From Syntrophomonadaceae bacterium (lineage in GTDB: Bacteria; Bacillota; Syntrophomonadia; Syntrophomonadales; DTU052), in the NCBI GenBank assembly GCA_012729505.1, contig JAAYDA010000005.1:1-64000 (forward strand): a stretch of 64,000 nt of DNA. The letters are read 5' to 3'. Below are positions 54,669 through 64,000 of the stretch, in pieces. The position numbers and the translations under genes were made by a program. The first letter of the stretch is position 1; each line of letters begins with the position of its first letter. The notes under the pieces were generated by a model. The model saw only the letters and a program-made list of their open reading frames with translations, was not told the origin of the DNA and made no database searches.

Positions 54669-54724
54669 TTAATAACACTCCTATCGTTGCGTTAATTCTC
54701 GGCGCGGTCAACCTCGAGGCCGCA

Positions 54725-54755
54725 CTTATACATTTTGCATAAGCACATTATACCA
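54725..54755 (-). promoter_or_regulatory. Extended -10 promoter and operator-like dyad of the acyl-CoA dehydrogenase gene
   Basis: Minus strand TGGTATAAT at 54747-54755 is a perfect extended -10; no good -35 is seen. Directly downstream, at 54725-54743, lies an 8-3-8 dyad (CTTATGCA, AAA, TGTATAAG; seven of eight pairs) over the expected start site: a likely repressor site, perhaps responding to acyl-CoA. Confidence 0.6.
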
Positions 54756-54818
54756 AATCATTATTCGCCATTCATCTGCATTTTTATAGAATATGGGAGA
54801 TTTCTGACGAATTTTCGG

Positions 54819-56021
54819 TTACACCCGGCGATAAACCGCGAAAAGCTGAAGAAAAACCTTTTCATCGTTGGAATCCGGCCAATCCCCTCTATGAGGATGA
54901 CCGGCCTTGACCCGGGTAACATCAGCCGATGGCAGAAGGTCAAAAGGCCGGACTGTTACAGGCTCAAAACCATTTTTTCCAAAGAGGTGGTTCAATTCTT
55001 CGATTTCCCAATGATGCAAATGCAGCATGGCCGGGAAGGTGGCCCCCCGGGAATTTTCCTCTAGACTCTGATAATACTCCCCATTGGCATTGGGTACCGT
55101 TATCCAAACCAGAGCCCCCGGCTTGGCCAGCCGCGAGAACTCCCGGACTACTGCATCAGGATCAAAAGTATGCTCCAGCACATCCAGGCATACTATCCCA
55201 TTAAACAAAGGTCCCTCCAAAGGAAGCTTATCCAGGCTGGCATTCAGGAACCGGATTTCCCCCTGGGGACGCTGCAGAACCTCCTCGATATGTACTCCGG
55301 CTTTTTCCCGATTCATTTCCCCCATTTCAGTCTTAATCAGATTCAATAACCGCCTGACTTCAGAATCGGAATCAGCCATTTTGACAGCCAAGCCACGAGC
55401 CCGATGTAATCTGGATAAACAGGCATCAACCGCCACCACATCTGTATATCGGCTCATTATCAAAGAAGAAAAGCCCATTCCGCATCCGGCATCAAGGACT
55501 AAACCGGTCATCTCTTTTATCCCGGGATAAACCAGATTCAGAAAAGAATACTCCCCTCCGGAGGAAAAGTTTATCAGTGCAATAACCTCACTCAAGGCAA
55601 AAAGATGCTCCTGCTCCAGAGAGCAGGAGATATTCTCCCGGAACCAATTGCGAGCGTCCGCAGATTTTGTCAATTGTTCAACGATTGCTTCCATACGGCT
55701 GGTGCCAAAATGCTCATATGCCTGCTTCTGAATTGATTCAGGCAAGTGTTCAAGGACATAGCCAATAAAAAAGGGGAAACATATATTTTGAGGATCATCA
55801 AACATAATGCAGTATTCCGGTTCCTGACAACGAATATCGGCCATGCGGAGATGGAAATTGAGCAAAAACTCCAGGGCCTCCGGGTCATCACGCCGAAACA
55901 TTCCGGCCAGCTCTCCTGAAGATTGAGCCTTTTCCGGCGGAAGCAGCGCCAGCAGCTGTTGTCTGAGTTCAGGACTGATCCGTTCCAGATAAAAATCGAA
56001 GAATCTTTCCAGTATCATCAA
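54819..56021 (-). CDS. SAM-dependent methyltransferase with unusual N-terminal domain
   Basis: A 400-aa protein. The first ~165 residues are helical and of no recognised family. The rest is a class I methyltransferase: GLVLDAGCGMGFSSLI motif I and CLDVLEHTFDPDAV. It is the last gene of the polysaccharide operon (15 bases after the GH57 gene), so methylation of a sugar or polymer end is possible, but the substrate is unknown. Confidence 0.75.
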   Translation of the reverse strand: MMILERFFDFYLERISPELRQQLLALLPPEKAQSSGELAGMFRRDDPEALEFLLNFHLRMADIRCQEPEYCIMFDDPQNICFPFFIGYVLEHLPESIQKQAYEHFGTSRMEAIVEQLTKSADARNWFRENISCSLEQEHLFALSEVIALINFSSGGEYSFLNLVYPGIKEMTGLVLDAGCGMGFSSLIMSRYTDVVAVDACLSRLHRARGLAVKMADSDSEVRRLLNLIKTEMGEMNREKAGVHIEEVLQRPQGEIRFLNASLDKLPLEGPLFNGIVCLDVLEHTFDPDAVVREFSRLAKPGALVWITVPNANGEYYQSLEENSRGATFPAMLHLHHWEIEELNHLFGKNGFEPVTVRPFDLLPSADVTRVKAGHPHRGDWPDSNDEKVFLQLFAVYRRV

Positions 56022-56036
56022 ACCACCCCCACGTAT

Positions 56037-58553
56037 TTACAGTTCCTGTCCTTCATCATCACCCAGCAGACTTACTTTATTCGGATAATCTTCCGGATTT
56101 ACACCCTCATTTACCCGCCAGGACCAGCGAACCTTAAAAGATAGTCCTCCTTCGGCCAAGGGAATTTGGGGTCTGATCATCAATCCCGAGGAATCAAATC
56201 CTAACCGGCTGTGGGATGGAAACACATAACCCTGATAATAATTTTGTACTGCCGGAGAAATCATGACTTTAACCATTTCGGAGCTGGATGAAATCTCCCA
56301 GAACATTGAACTGGCCCCTTGGGCCCCCGGCTCATTCCGGGTTATATAGTTATATGCAATAGTCTGAGGCTCAGGCAGACGGGGTTGTCCCCCCACCTCA
56401 GATTCCGGTTCATCCATGGCAGAAGCAGCCTGCTCCCATCCCGCTCCCGCTTCACCCCTTCCAGCTGCCGGTCCTGCTATCTCATAAGGAATAATATTTT
56501 CTCCCCCGCTAATTCCCAGCCAGGAACAAGGTTTAAAATCCACGGGATCAGAAGGTACCGCAGAGGTGACCAATTCCGGAACCAGGTATATATCTTCATG
56601 ACCGGGGTACTCAACAATCCATTCCACCTCAACAGCAGCTTCTTCTATGATAAACACCTTACGGATATTTACCGGCTTATTCCCGACAGCTTCAATGGAC
56701 TGCCGCAGACTTATGGCTACCTTGTGATCAGCAGTATCGAGCTTCTCCAATACCCAGTGGGCAGAACCGCGATTCCCTGTCAAAATCCGCCCCTCTTTAT
56801 CCTGGATAACCTCCGCAAAGCTGTTGCGGCAATACTCCATCCGGGCTCCTTCAGGATAAAATTCCTCTTTAAGCTCGGAATCAGTCTCCGTAAAGATCAG
56901 AGCCTGCGAATATTTGAAAACATCAGGATATGACTCAGGCAGCAACATGCTCTGCTCCAGATAGCCTAAAAGATCTTCATATTCCCAATTAATATCTGCT
57001 ATAGCCTGGTGAAATACCACCTGTCCCCGGCGAACATGAATTATAACCGTTTGCCGGGCTGTCTTAACCAAGATCTCATCCTCACCATCCCGGTCCCAAT
57101 CATGCCGGGATACTTCCGGATACGCTACCTCACTGTTATTCAACTGACTCAGAAATCGTTGGGCCAACCTTTCGGCCAGTTCTATGTAAGCCAAAGCCTG
57201 CAAATCAAAATAGCTTCCGGAGCCATAAGAAGGATGGCGGCTGGCCCAGCGCGGGTCTTCCTGGTAGGCTGCATTCCTGATCCGCTGAATCACCCGGTAG
57301 CTGCGAACCAACCGATCGGGATACTGTCCGGATAAGACCTCCTGCATAAATTTAAATCGATGTGGCGAATCAAGGACCATATCCCGGAGTAAGCCCGGAG
57401 AAATCCCGGGATAATCAAGCTTTTGCAGCAGAGTGTGATCAATGGACTGTACCAGAAGCTCCAAATCCCGCTGACGGCACATTAGCTTGCGCAGCTTTTC
57501 ATCCCCATATGTAACCCCGCGAATTCCACGTCCGGCCGTCCAATTCTCCCACTCGGGGTAGGAACGGCTTGAGGCCACTGGGTAAGTATCGAGAAAGCCG
57601 TTTTCATTCAAATATGACTTCAACCCGCAAAACTGCAGATTCGGGTCACTCATCACCAGATTAAAAAACTCCTTGAGCCAAGCCCTGTCCCCCTCAGGAT
57701 CTTTACTCCACTGACCATATTTTTCAGCATCTTCAAAAATAACGATAACCGGCGCCAGATGCTTCCCCAGTCTCCTGGCTGCCTCCCGGGCCTGTTCTGC
57801 TACATCCTGGAGATAAAACAAGTAATGGCGTGGTTCAATGATGGAACGATCCTCCGCTCCGAAAGGCTGTCGCTTTAAGAGTCGATAACGAAAACCGGTA
57901 TGAACCGGTAAAACAAAAAACTCCTGACCTCCGATTTCGTCCCGTAAGGCATAATGCAAAACCTCCGGGGGCAAATGGGAGAGCGTCGTCCGGGAATGAG
58001 CGTCATTAAACCCAAAATGCTGGCGGCAGTAATCAAATGGTCCGCCGGGATAGTTAAAATGACCTGCCCAAAAGCTTTCGGCATCAAGATAGAAAACAGG
58101 CTTTACTCCCATAGAACCAGCCGCTAAGGCCAGATGATACAGAGCCCATTCCCCTGCTTCCCTTTCTACTATGTGGACCCCTTCCCAATCCCGGGCATCA
58201 ACCCCCAAAAATCTGGCGGTCAGGTTGGCATATCCCCTTACCTGATACATTGTGTCATCAGGACGAGCCGACAGCTGAGTAAAAGCCTCATCTGCCAATC
58301 CTCCCACCAGATGAATCCCCGTTTTTTCCAGAAGACTCCGCAGTCTCCCTACATATGCTTCTTTTTCCTGGGCCATCCATGCTAACAGGGGCCCGGAGAA
58401 ATGCAGATTAATTTCAAATCCCGGTTTACCGGCCATTTCCTCCAAAAGCTCCAAAAAAGGGAGATAGCAATTTTGAAATACTTCTTCCCGAATACTGTGG
58501 AGCTGAAAATGGGGCTGGTGAAAATGAGGACAGAAGGCTACGTAAGTTTTCAA
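56037..58553 (-). CDS. GH57-family 4-alpha-glucanotransferase/amylase-like enzyme
   Basis: An 838-aa protein. The N-terminal GH57 barrel has FCPHFHQPHF, the nucleophile-region HIVEREAGEW and the acid/base region VIFEDAEKYGQW. Large C-terminal beta domains resemble the DUF1925/DUF1926 domains of the 4-alpha-glucanotransferase group. Probably remodels alpha-glucan chains. TTG start with GGGGG. A low-complexity Gly/Ala/Glu stretch (about 715-740) interrupts the C-terminus. Confidence 0.85.
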   Translation of the reverse strand: MKTYVAFCPHFHQPHFQLHSIREEVFQNCYLPFLELLEEMAGKPGFEINLHFSGPLLAWMAQEKEAYVGRLRSLLEKTGIHLVGGLADEAFTQLSARPDDTMYQVRGYANLTARFLGVDARDWEGVHIVEREAGEWALYHLALAAGSMGVKPVFYLDAESFWAGHFNYPGGPFDYCRQHFGFNDAHSRTTLSHLPPEVLHYALRDEIGGQEFFVLPVHTGFRYRLLKRQPFGAEDRSIIEPRHYLFYLQDVAEQAREAARRLGKHLAPVIVIFEDAEKYGQWSKDPEGDRAWLKEFFNLVMSDPNLQFCGLKSYLNENGFLDTYPVASSRSYPEWENWTAGRGIRGVTYGDEKLRKLMCRQRDLELLVQSIDHTLLQKLDYPGISPGLLRDMVLDSPHRFKFMQEVLSGQYPDRLVRSYRVIQRIRNAAYQEDPRWASRHPSYGSGSYFDLQALAYIELAERLAQRFLSQLNNSEVAYPEVSRHDWDRDGEDEILVKTARQTVIIHVRRGQVVFHQAIADINWEYEDLLGYLEQSMLLPESYPDVFKYSQALIFTETDSELKEEFYPEGARMEYCRNSFAEVIQDKEGRILTGNRGSAHWVLEKLDTADHKVAISLRQSIEAVGNKPVNIRKVFIIEEAAVEVEWIVEYPGHEDIYLVPELVTSAVPSDPVDFKPCSWLGISGGENIIPYEIAGPAAGRGEAGAGWEQAASAMDEPESEVGGQPRLPEPQTIAYNYITRNEPGAQGASSMFWEISSSSEMVKVMISPAVQNYYQGYVFPSHSRLGFDSSGLMIRPQIPLAEGGLSFKVRWSWRVNEGVNPEDYPNKVSLLGDDEGQEL

Positions 58554-58582
58554 AACATTACCCCCTAATACGAAATACCTTA

Positions 58583-60121
58583 TTAAAACACCTTATCCTC
58601 CTGTTCGATTTTCATGACCCAGGACTGGTCCCTCGCATCAAACCGATTCAATTTAACGAGAGACGTTAATCTGATCAGCTTGGCATAATGCTCCAGAAAG
58701 CGCTTAATCGCGTAATCACGAGTGTAGTTGTTGGTTACCATGAAAAACCAATCACTGCTTTCCATCAGCATCAGTTCCTTGATTGCCTGCTGCTGAGCCC
58801 GCTCCCCCCATTTTGAAAGCGGACCCTCACCCCGGGACAATTCCTCCCGAGCCTTGGCAAGAGTCTCCCACATCCAAGAGGTTTCGTTGTTGGACCATCC
58901 CAGGTGCTTCCCCCCTGCTCCCCAGGAGGATTCGAAAAGATTTGCGGACGAAAGTAGGCTTCTTTGGGACAAAACCCGGCCAGGCAATACCATGTGCCAG
59001 TTATCCTTCTCCACCACCTGGCGCGCGACCTCTTCCAGCCAGTCAACACCTTCCCACCACCAGTGTCCGAACAGCTCAGTGTCGTAACAGGCCACCACCA
59101 GGGGATCAGGATAACCCATTTTTTCCGCTTCTTTCAGCATATCATCCACCAATTTCACAAAATGACCCGCATGTTGTCCGGCAATCTGCAGGGCCCTCCC
59201 GCGATCATAAGGAAGCTTGGAGCTTTGATCCAGTCCTCTGTCAGTTACCCGCCAATATTTCAAACCTGATTGAGGCGCCTTTTTATGATACTCCCGATAA
59301 TGGGGATCACCAGGATATCCATTATCTTTAGACCACACCTGCCGGCTAATCATTGCATTACGGCCAAATACTTTCAGCTCATGTCCTTTGACAATATAAG
59401 GGCTGTACGTAGATAATCCTGTTTCGGAAAATACCTCAACCTCACTAAGGCCATAAGGTCCGGAAAAGGCTTGGGCAGGCAGGCCGCCCTCAATAGCATG
59501 TCCGTCCACAAAAACATATTTAAAGCCGTGTTGGGTCAGGATTTCTTCAATCCCCGGATAATAACCGCATTCCGGCAGCCAGAAGCCCCGTGGCTCAAAC
59601 CCCAGATGCCTGGCAAAGGAAGCTTTGCCCATTGCTATTTGCCTTTCCAGGCCGGATTGATCTTTGAGCAGAGGAAGGTAGGAATGAGTAGCGGCAGTAG
59701 TAATGATCTCCAAAGGAACACGATCCCGCAAGTGTTTAAAGGCCCCTAACAAATCACCACCCAAATCAACTTGATAGCTGCGGCGCACTTCTTGGTAAAA
59801 ACGCTGGTAATCCTGAGCCACCCGGGCCAGCTCCTGCTCTCCCACCGCCAAATAATGGCGCTCATCCCAGCGGGCCTTTTTCTCGCATTCCTTAAGATAT
59901 TGGACAAATCCCGTTCTGATGTACTCGGATGCCAGCTGCTGGATCAAAGTCGGGCTAAGGCTTATGGTCACACAAGCGTGAATATCTTCAGCCAGCAGCC
60001 GCGACCATGTCATCACCAGCGGCACATATGTCTCAGCCATAGCTTCAAAAAGCCAGACCTCGCCATGGTGCTTTAAATAGGGCAGATGGCTATGTAAAAC
60101 CAACATTAATCCATAATCCAT
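58583..60121 (-). CDS. GH57-family 1,4-alpha-glucan branching enzyme
   Basis: A 512-aa enzyme with LVLHSHLPYLKHHGE at the N-terminus, nucleophile Glu in GFWLPECGYYPG and Asp in CYDTELFGHWWWEG, plus a C-terminal DUF1957 domain. This is the AmyC-type branching enzyme layout. I chose ATG 60121 by similarity to family starts; a TTG at 60148 is also open and the Shine-Dalgarno is poorly spaced. Confidence 0.87.
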   Translation of the reverse strand: MDYGLMLVLHSHLPYLKHHGEVWLFEAMAETYVPLVMTWSRLLAEDIHACVTISLSPTLIQQLASEYIRTGFVQYLKECEKKARWDERHYLAVGEQELARVAQDYQRFYQEVRRSYQVDLGGDLLGAFKHLRDRVPLEIITTAATHSYLPLLKDQSGLERQIAMGKASFARHLGFEPRGFWLPECGYYPGIEEILTQHGFKYVFVDGHAIEGGLPAQAFSGPYGLSEVEVFSETGLSTYSPYIVKGHELKVFGRNAMISRQVWSKDNGYPGDPHYREYHKKAPQSGLKYWRVTDRGLDQSSKLPYDRGRALQIAGQHAGHFVKLVDDMLKEAEKMGYPDPLVVACYDTELFGHWWWEGVDWLEEVARQVVEKDNWHMVLPGRVLSQRSLLSSANLFESSWGAGGKHLGWSNNETSWMWETLAKAREELSRGEGPLSKWGERAQQQAIKELMLMESSDWFFMVTNNYTRDYAIKRFLEHYAKLIRLTSLVKLNRFDARDQSWVMKIEQEDKVF

Positions 60122-60195
60122 ATTTGGATACAAACCCCCGAACCGCAATTACATTATTATTTGGAAATATAAGTCACTTCCGCTGCAGCTGCAAC

Positions 60196-62706
60196 TTAAC
60201 CTAGGCCTCCCAGCTGAACCTTGCCATCCAGGCACCTAAGAGCATTTATTCTCGCCACAAATTTTTGGGTAATCTCATTGGCCTTTTCCAAAGACGATGC
60301 TTCCGTATAAATAGTAAAGATGGGCTCCTCATCATCGGGCAGCACCAGACTCCAGCCCTCATCATGCAGCACCTTTATTCCTTCCGTCAGCTCCAGCTGA
60401 TCATCCTGACATTCCTTGATCAGCATCCTCATGACCCGGGCCTTTTCATCAGCAGGGCAATGAACCTCTTTGCGGTCAATATAGAAATTGGGCATAGTGG
60501 CCACCAGCTCTGAGAGGCTCAGATTGTCACGGGCCATAAGCTCAATTATCTTCACCACCGAAACAATAGCATCGCACATTATCTGAAACTCCGGCATCTG
60601 ATCATCTTCGAAAAAGACTTGATTTTCGGTAACCTCAGTCACAATCAAACCCGAGCTTAGCTCCTGGGCTTTAAGCACCAGACCATCATATTCGTGGGCC
60701 AGTTCCTCAATCACCCTTGGCGCCGCCACTGATACTGGGACCGCCCGTTTGCTGGTAAACTTCAACAGAAGAAAACTGATCAGAGTCATCATCTGATCCT
60801 CAGAAATAACCTTCCCCTGTTCGTCAACCAGAATAAGCCGGTCCGCATTCTGATCCATCAGGATTCCCATATGAATTTTTCCGTCCCCGGCCATTTCCTG
60901 CAGGACTGCCACGCCGGCAGTCACATCATCCAAAGTCTTAACCCGACAGCCTTCAGATAAGCCCTCCGGAAGGACGATCTCACATCCCATCCGTTTAAGC
61001 AATATGGGCAAAAAGGAAGTGTAATTGGTTACATCGTAATAAAGAGCCACCTTCAGTTCCGCATCATGGATAAGCTGAAAATCAGTAGTCCGGATAACCC
61101 CCTCCATGTATTGAGCAATAACGTTGGAAAGGAAAATGGTTTCTCCTACCCCCTCTGCATCCGAACGGGCAAAAGCCTCCCGGGCAAAGATATTTTCGAT
61201 TCTTTGCCGCGTGTTGCTATGGATGCTCAGGCCCCTTTTATCAAAAAACTCTACCAACAGAGCAGTATCATCCTCAGGAGATTGACGAATCTGAACTCCC
61301 CCAGCCGCCCGCATCAATCGGGTAGAATAGCGAGTAATTCCCGAGGTTGCAGTGCCCAGGTCGTAAACATTTGCCCCGGTAGACAGAATTCCGGAAATAA
61401 AAGCCCGTTTAAACATTTTCGAGGCCTTGGTTGTATCACAGCTAACGGCCACATGCTTGTCACTCCCGATTAAAGTACCGTAAGCTGCTCCTACTTTAGC
61501 TAAATACTCGGGAGTTATTTCCAGGTTTACCACTCCATAAATCCCGCGCATACCAAAAACCAGCTTGGATAACCGGGTACCCCAGACCATGTTGCTGCTC
61601 ACCGTCGATTTGGCTTCGATACTTTTTTCCGGCCAAATCCTTACATCGGCACGCACATGGCTATAGGGCTCTAGAATACAATCATCACCGATAACAGCGC
61701 CCTCCAGAACCAGATTATTGCTCCGCATTATCACATGGTTGCATACTATAGCACCGCGCAGCTCAGTCTTTTTGCCTATATAGACATTGTTCCACAAGAC
61801 ACTGCGTTTGATGGAAGCGCCTTCATGCAAAATGGCCCCCCGGCCTACTACTGTTCCGGCCCCCACATGGGCCCCTTTTTTCAGCTGAGTGTTGGCGCCA
61901 ATAAAGCAGGGGGCCTCCAGGTTGACACCGGAAGCTATAGTTACATTTTCACCCAGGAACACCCCATTGTTAATTTCGGCAGCCCCGATTCTTACATCAG
62001 GGATTCCATTTAACACATCGATATTAGCCTGCCGGTACTGCTGGACACTGCCGATATCGCACCAGTATTCGGGACACAGACGAGCGTACATCGGTTTATC
62101 CTTGGCTAATAGCAGCGGAAAAAGATCCTTGCTGAAATCAAAGACCTGCTTGTCCTCGAAAAGATCGAAAATCTCCGGTTCGAAAATGTATGTTCCCGTG
62201 TTGGCCAGATCACTGAAAGTTTCAGCCCAGCCCGGTTTTTCCAGAAATCTGGTCACCCGCCCTTCATCATCTGTCATAACAATGCCATATTGGGCCGGAT
62301 TGTCCACCCGGGTGAGGGCCAAGGTAGCCAATGCCTTCTTTTGCCGGTGAAAATCAACCATCTTGGTTAAATCTATGTCGGTCAGGGTATCTCCGCTGAT
62401 GACCAGGAAAGGCTGATCCAAATGGCGTCGGGCATTGCGTACACTTCCCGCAGTTCCCAGGGGAAAATCCTCAACAAAGTATCGCATCTTAACTCCGAAC
62501 CGGGAGCCGTCACCAAAATGTTCGCGAATTGCATCCGGCAGGTAAAATAAAGTTACAATTATTTCATTAAAGCCATGTCGGGCAAGAAGTTCGACTATGT
62601 ATTCCATAACCGGGCGGTCCGCTATAGGGACCATAGGCTTCGGCTGGTTACAAGTCAAAGGCTTTAGGCGAGTACTCTCCCCCCCAGCCATAATAACGGC
62701 TTTCAT
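60196..62706 (-). CDS. Sugar nucleotidyltransferase fused to a degenerate phosphomannomutase domain
   Basis: An 836-aa fusion. Domain 1 (1-235) is a GlgC/ManC-like nucleotidyltransferase (MAGGESTRLKPLT, GDTLTDIDL). Domain 2 (240-370) is a left-handed beta-helix of hexapeptide repeats. Domain 3 (375-836) is phosphomannomutase-like but altered: RQSPEDD where TASHNP is expected, DQNADR instead of DGDADR, and no GExSGH loop. So the mutase domain has probably lost activity. Overlaps the GT4 gene by ATGA. Likely supplies the nucleotide-sugar donor for the operon. Confidence 0.85.
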   Translation of the reverse strand: MKAVIMAGGESTRLKPLTCNQPKPMVPIADRPVMEYIVELLARHGFNEIIVTLFYLPDAIREHFGDGSRFGVKMRYFVEDFPLGTAGSVRNARRHLDQPFLVISGDTLTDIDLTKMVDFHRQKKALATLALTRVDNPAQYGIVMTDDEGRVTRFLEKPGWAETFSDLANTGTYIFEPEIFDLFEDKQVFDFSKDLFPLLLAKDKPMYARLCPEYWCDIGSVQQYRQANIDVLNGIPDVRIGAAEINNGVFLGENVTIASGVNLEAPCFIGANTQLKKGAHVGAGTVVGRGAILHEGASIKRSVLWNNVYIGKKTELRGAIVCNHVIMRSNNLVLEGAVIGDDCILEPYSHVRADVRIWPEKSIEAKSTVSSNMVWGTRLSKLVFGMRGIYGVVNLEITPEYLAKVGAAYGTLIGSDKHVAVSCDTTKASKMFKRAFISGILSTGANVYDLGTATSGITRYSTRLMRAAGGVQIRQSPEDDTALLVEFFDKRGLSIHSNTRQRIENIFAREAFARSDAEGVGETIFLSNVIAQYMEGVIRTTDFQLIHDAELKVALYYDVTNYTSFLPILLKRMGCEIVLPEGLSEGCRVKTLDDVTAGVAVLQEMAGDGKIHMGILMDQNADRLILVDEQGKVISEDQMMTLISFLLLKFTSKRAVPVSVAAPRVIEELAHEYDGLVLKAQELSSGLIVTEVTENQVFFEDDQMPEFQIMCDAIVSVVKIIELMARDNLSLSELVATMPNFYIDRKEVHCPADEKARVMRMLIKECQDDQLELTEGIKVLHDEGWSLVLPDDEEPIFTIYTEASSLEKANEITQKFVARINALRCLDGKVQLGGLG

Positions 62707-63899
62707 TTCAACACCCCGTCTTTCTTAGCTCTACCGGAAACCCTGAAATAAACCTGGGAAGTCATGTCCGCTATCCGGTTCCAATTGTATTGCTCTTTTA
62801 TCATCTGAACAGCTTTAAGCCGCATACGATTAGCTTTTTGAAAATCTGAGGTAATCAGCAGCATGGCCCGGGCCAAGTCTTGCTCATTACCCCGCGCCAC
62901 TTTAAGGCCGGTTTCACCATGGGACACGATTTCCGATAATCCTCCCGCATCACTAACCACTACCGGGACACCGGATGCCATCGCTTCCAGAACCACAATG
63001 CCAAAAGGCTCGTATATGCTGGGAAAGACGGCCACATCAGCCCGGCAATAAATCATATCCCTGATTTCATCAGGAATATACCCCGTAAATACTATCCGAT
63101 CAGTCAGCCCAAGGTCAGCCGCCATAGCTTTCAGCTGGCCGGTCTGTGAGCCTCGTCCCCCAATGATCAGCTTGGCCCGGGGACGCTCGTCTGCCACTCG
63201 GGCAAAAGCTCCAATGAGGACCTCTACACCCTTTTCCGGCACCAGACGGCCAATGTGAAAAATCACCTGGTCATCGGGCTCAATACCATATTGGCTCAAA
63301 TCCTGTTCCTCATTGCCACGGCCATCAGCATAAGGATTCAAATTCACCCCATTAGGAATAACCGTAACCTGTTTAGAGTCAACATCGAATAAACTAATTA
63401 TCTCATTGCACATGAAATTACTGCAACATAAGATATGGTCAGACTCCCGGATAAGATTGGATTCAATATCGTGTATTTCCTGTTGAATCGGCGTATGAAG
63501 GCCCCGGTTGCGGCCTGATTCAGTAGCATGAATAGTAGTGACCAACGGAATATTAAGAACCCGGCTGATCGATCTTCCCGCATAACCGACTAACCAGTCA
63601 TGAGCATGTACCAAATCAAATCCGTCCAAAAAATGATAGAGGTGAACAGCTTTCTTGATCAGCTCACTATTAAAGCCAAATATCCAGGGGCGAAAATCTT
63701 TATTCGGCATAGGAGTGCCAATTCGGTAAATATGTGTTCCGGCATGGCATTCATTATCTAAACAGCCATTCACCCGGGGAGTCAAAACATGAGATTCCAC
63801 CCCAAAATTAGGCAGACACCTTGAAAGCTCATCTACATGCCTGCCCAACCCTCCAATTACCATGGGAGGGAATTCCCAGCTAAGCATTAAGACCTTCAT
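62703..63899 (-). CDS. GT4-family glycosyltransferase (glycogen synthase-like)
   Basis: A 398-aa GT-B fold enzyme: LSWEFPPMVIGGLGRHV at the N-terminus, HAHDWLVGYAG, IGRLVPEKGVEVL and EPFGIVVLEAMASGVPVV (E-x7-E). First gene of a five-gene operon with a nucleotidyltransferase, two GH57 enzymes and a methyltransferase, so an alpha-glucan synthase role is likely. Acceptor and donor are not certain. ATG start; the upstream 100 bases are AT-rich with no clear promoter. Confidence 0.85.
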   Translation of the reverse strand: MKVLMLSWEFPPMVIGGLGRHVDELSRCLPNFGVESHVLTPRVNGCLDNECHAGTHIYRIGTPMPNKDFRPWIFGFNSELIKKAVHLYHFLDGFDLVHAHDWLVGYAGRSISRVLNIPLVTTIHATESGRNRGLHTPIQQEIHDIESNLIRESDHILCCSNFMCNEIISLFDVDSKQVTVIPNGVNLNPYADGRGNEEQDLSQYGIEPDDQVIFHIGRLVPEKGVEVLIGAFARVADERPRAKLIIGGRGSQTGQLKAMAADLGLTDRIVFTGYIPDEIRDMIYCRADVAVFPSIYEPFGIVVLEAMASGVPVVVSDAGGLSEIVSHGETGLKVARGNEQDLARAMLLITSDFQKANRMRLKAVQMIKEQYNWNRIADMTSQVYFRVSGRAKKDGVLK

Positions 63900-64000
63900 A
63901 TTTTTTTCTCACTTTTTTCTTGACTAGTTCAACAATTCCATTAATTTATCCTTCTATACATTTTCACTTCTTTTCTGTAGAATATAGGCAATTAACTTGG

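Overview
The window looks like a chromosomal segment of a spore-forming, anaerobic member of the Clostridia, of the Syntrophomonas / Peptococcaceae type. The evidence is the classic endospore gene set (sigF-spoIIAB-spoIIAA, dacF, spoIIM, spo0A, spoIVB), the Firmicute gene order around xerD-deoB-pdp-dacF and dxs-tlyA-nadK-argR-recN-spoIVB-spo0A, an acyl-CoA dehydrogenase of the long AcdA type, and an OLE RNA gene with oapA. Nearly everything is on the minus strand. About sixteen genes appear to start with TTG behind a good Shine-Dalgarno sequence. No rRNA, tRNA, CRISPR array or intact transposase gene was seen.

Layout. 0-9.4 kb: rlmD, a NYN-domain nuclease, and an AT-rich signalling block (ICMT-like membrane protein, GH3-type adenylating enzyme, GGDEF/HD-GYP sensor, a small membrane protein, and a plus-strand diguanylate cyclase with a perfect palindrome next to its -35). 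9.4-19.2 kb: sporulation and nucleoside-salvage block, with a near-consensus sigma-H promoter in front of spoIIAA. 19.2-25.3 kb: a 46-codon plus-strand ORF, DUF3866, a peptidase, two glycosyltransferases and a steB-steA pair. 25.5-34.9 kb: spo0A, spoIVB, recN, argR, a methylase, nadK, tlyA, dxs.

34.9-36.8 kb is the most unusual part: an OLE (ornate large extremophilic) RNA gene of about 557 nt followed by oapA. The pair is bracketed by two direct copies of a 133-bp structured repeat, and a third copy lies at 48.4 kb. Next to it are a 67-bp duplicated hairpin repeat and tandem heptamer (TGAGGCG-type) arrays that recur at several gene ends.

36.8-48.3 kb: an EF-G-like GTPase, surE, lepB, a YpmA-like protein, folE, a four-gene Mre11/Rad50-like cluster whose Rad50/SbcC-type ATPase is divided over three cistrons, a DMT-family protein, a ZIP transporter, and a plus-strand thioredoxin-ccdA pair. 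48.7-54.8 kb: a DinG-like helicase, DUF3343, a PaaI-type thioesterase, a C_GCAxxG_C_C protein and an acyl-CoA dehydrogenase with an operator-like dyad at its promoter. 54.8-63.9 kb: a polysaccharide operon (GT4 synthase-like enzyme, a nucleotidyltransferase fused to a degenerate phosphomannomutase domain, GH57 branching enzyme, GH57 glucanotransferase-like enzyme, methyltransferase), plausibly for an alpha-glucan store.

All family names are from reading the sequence; no database search was run.
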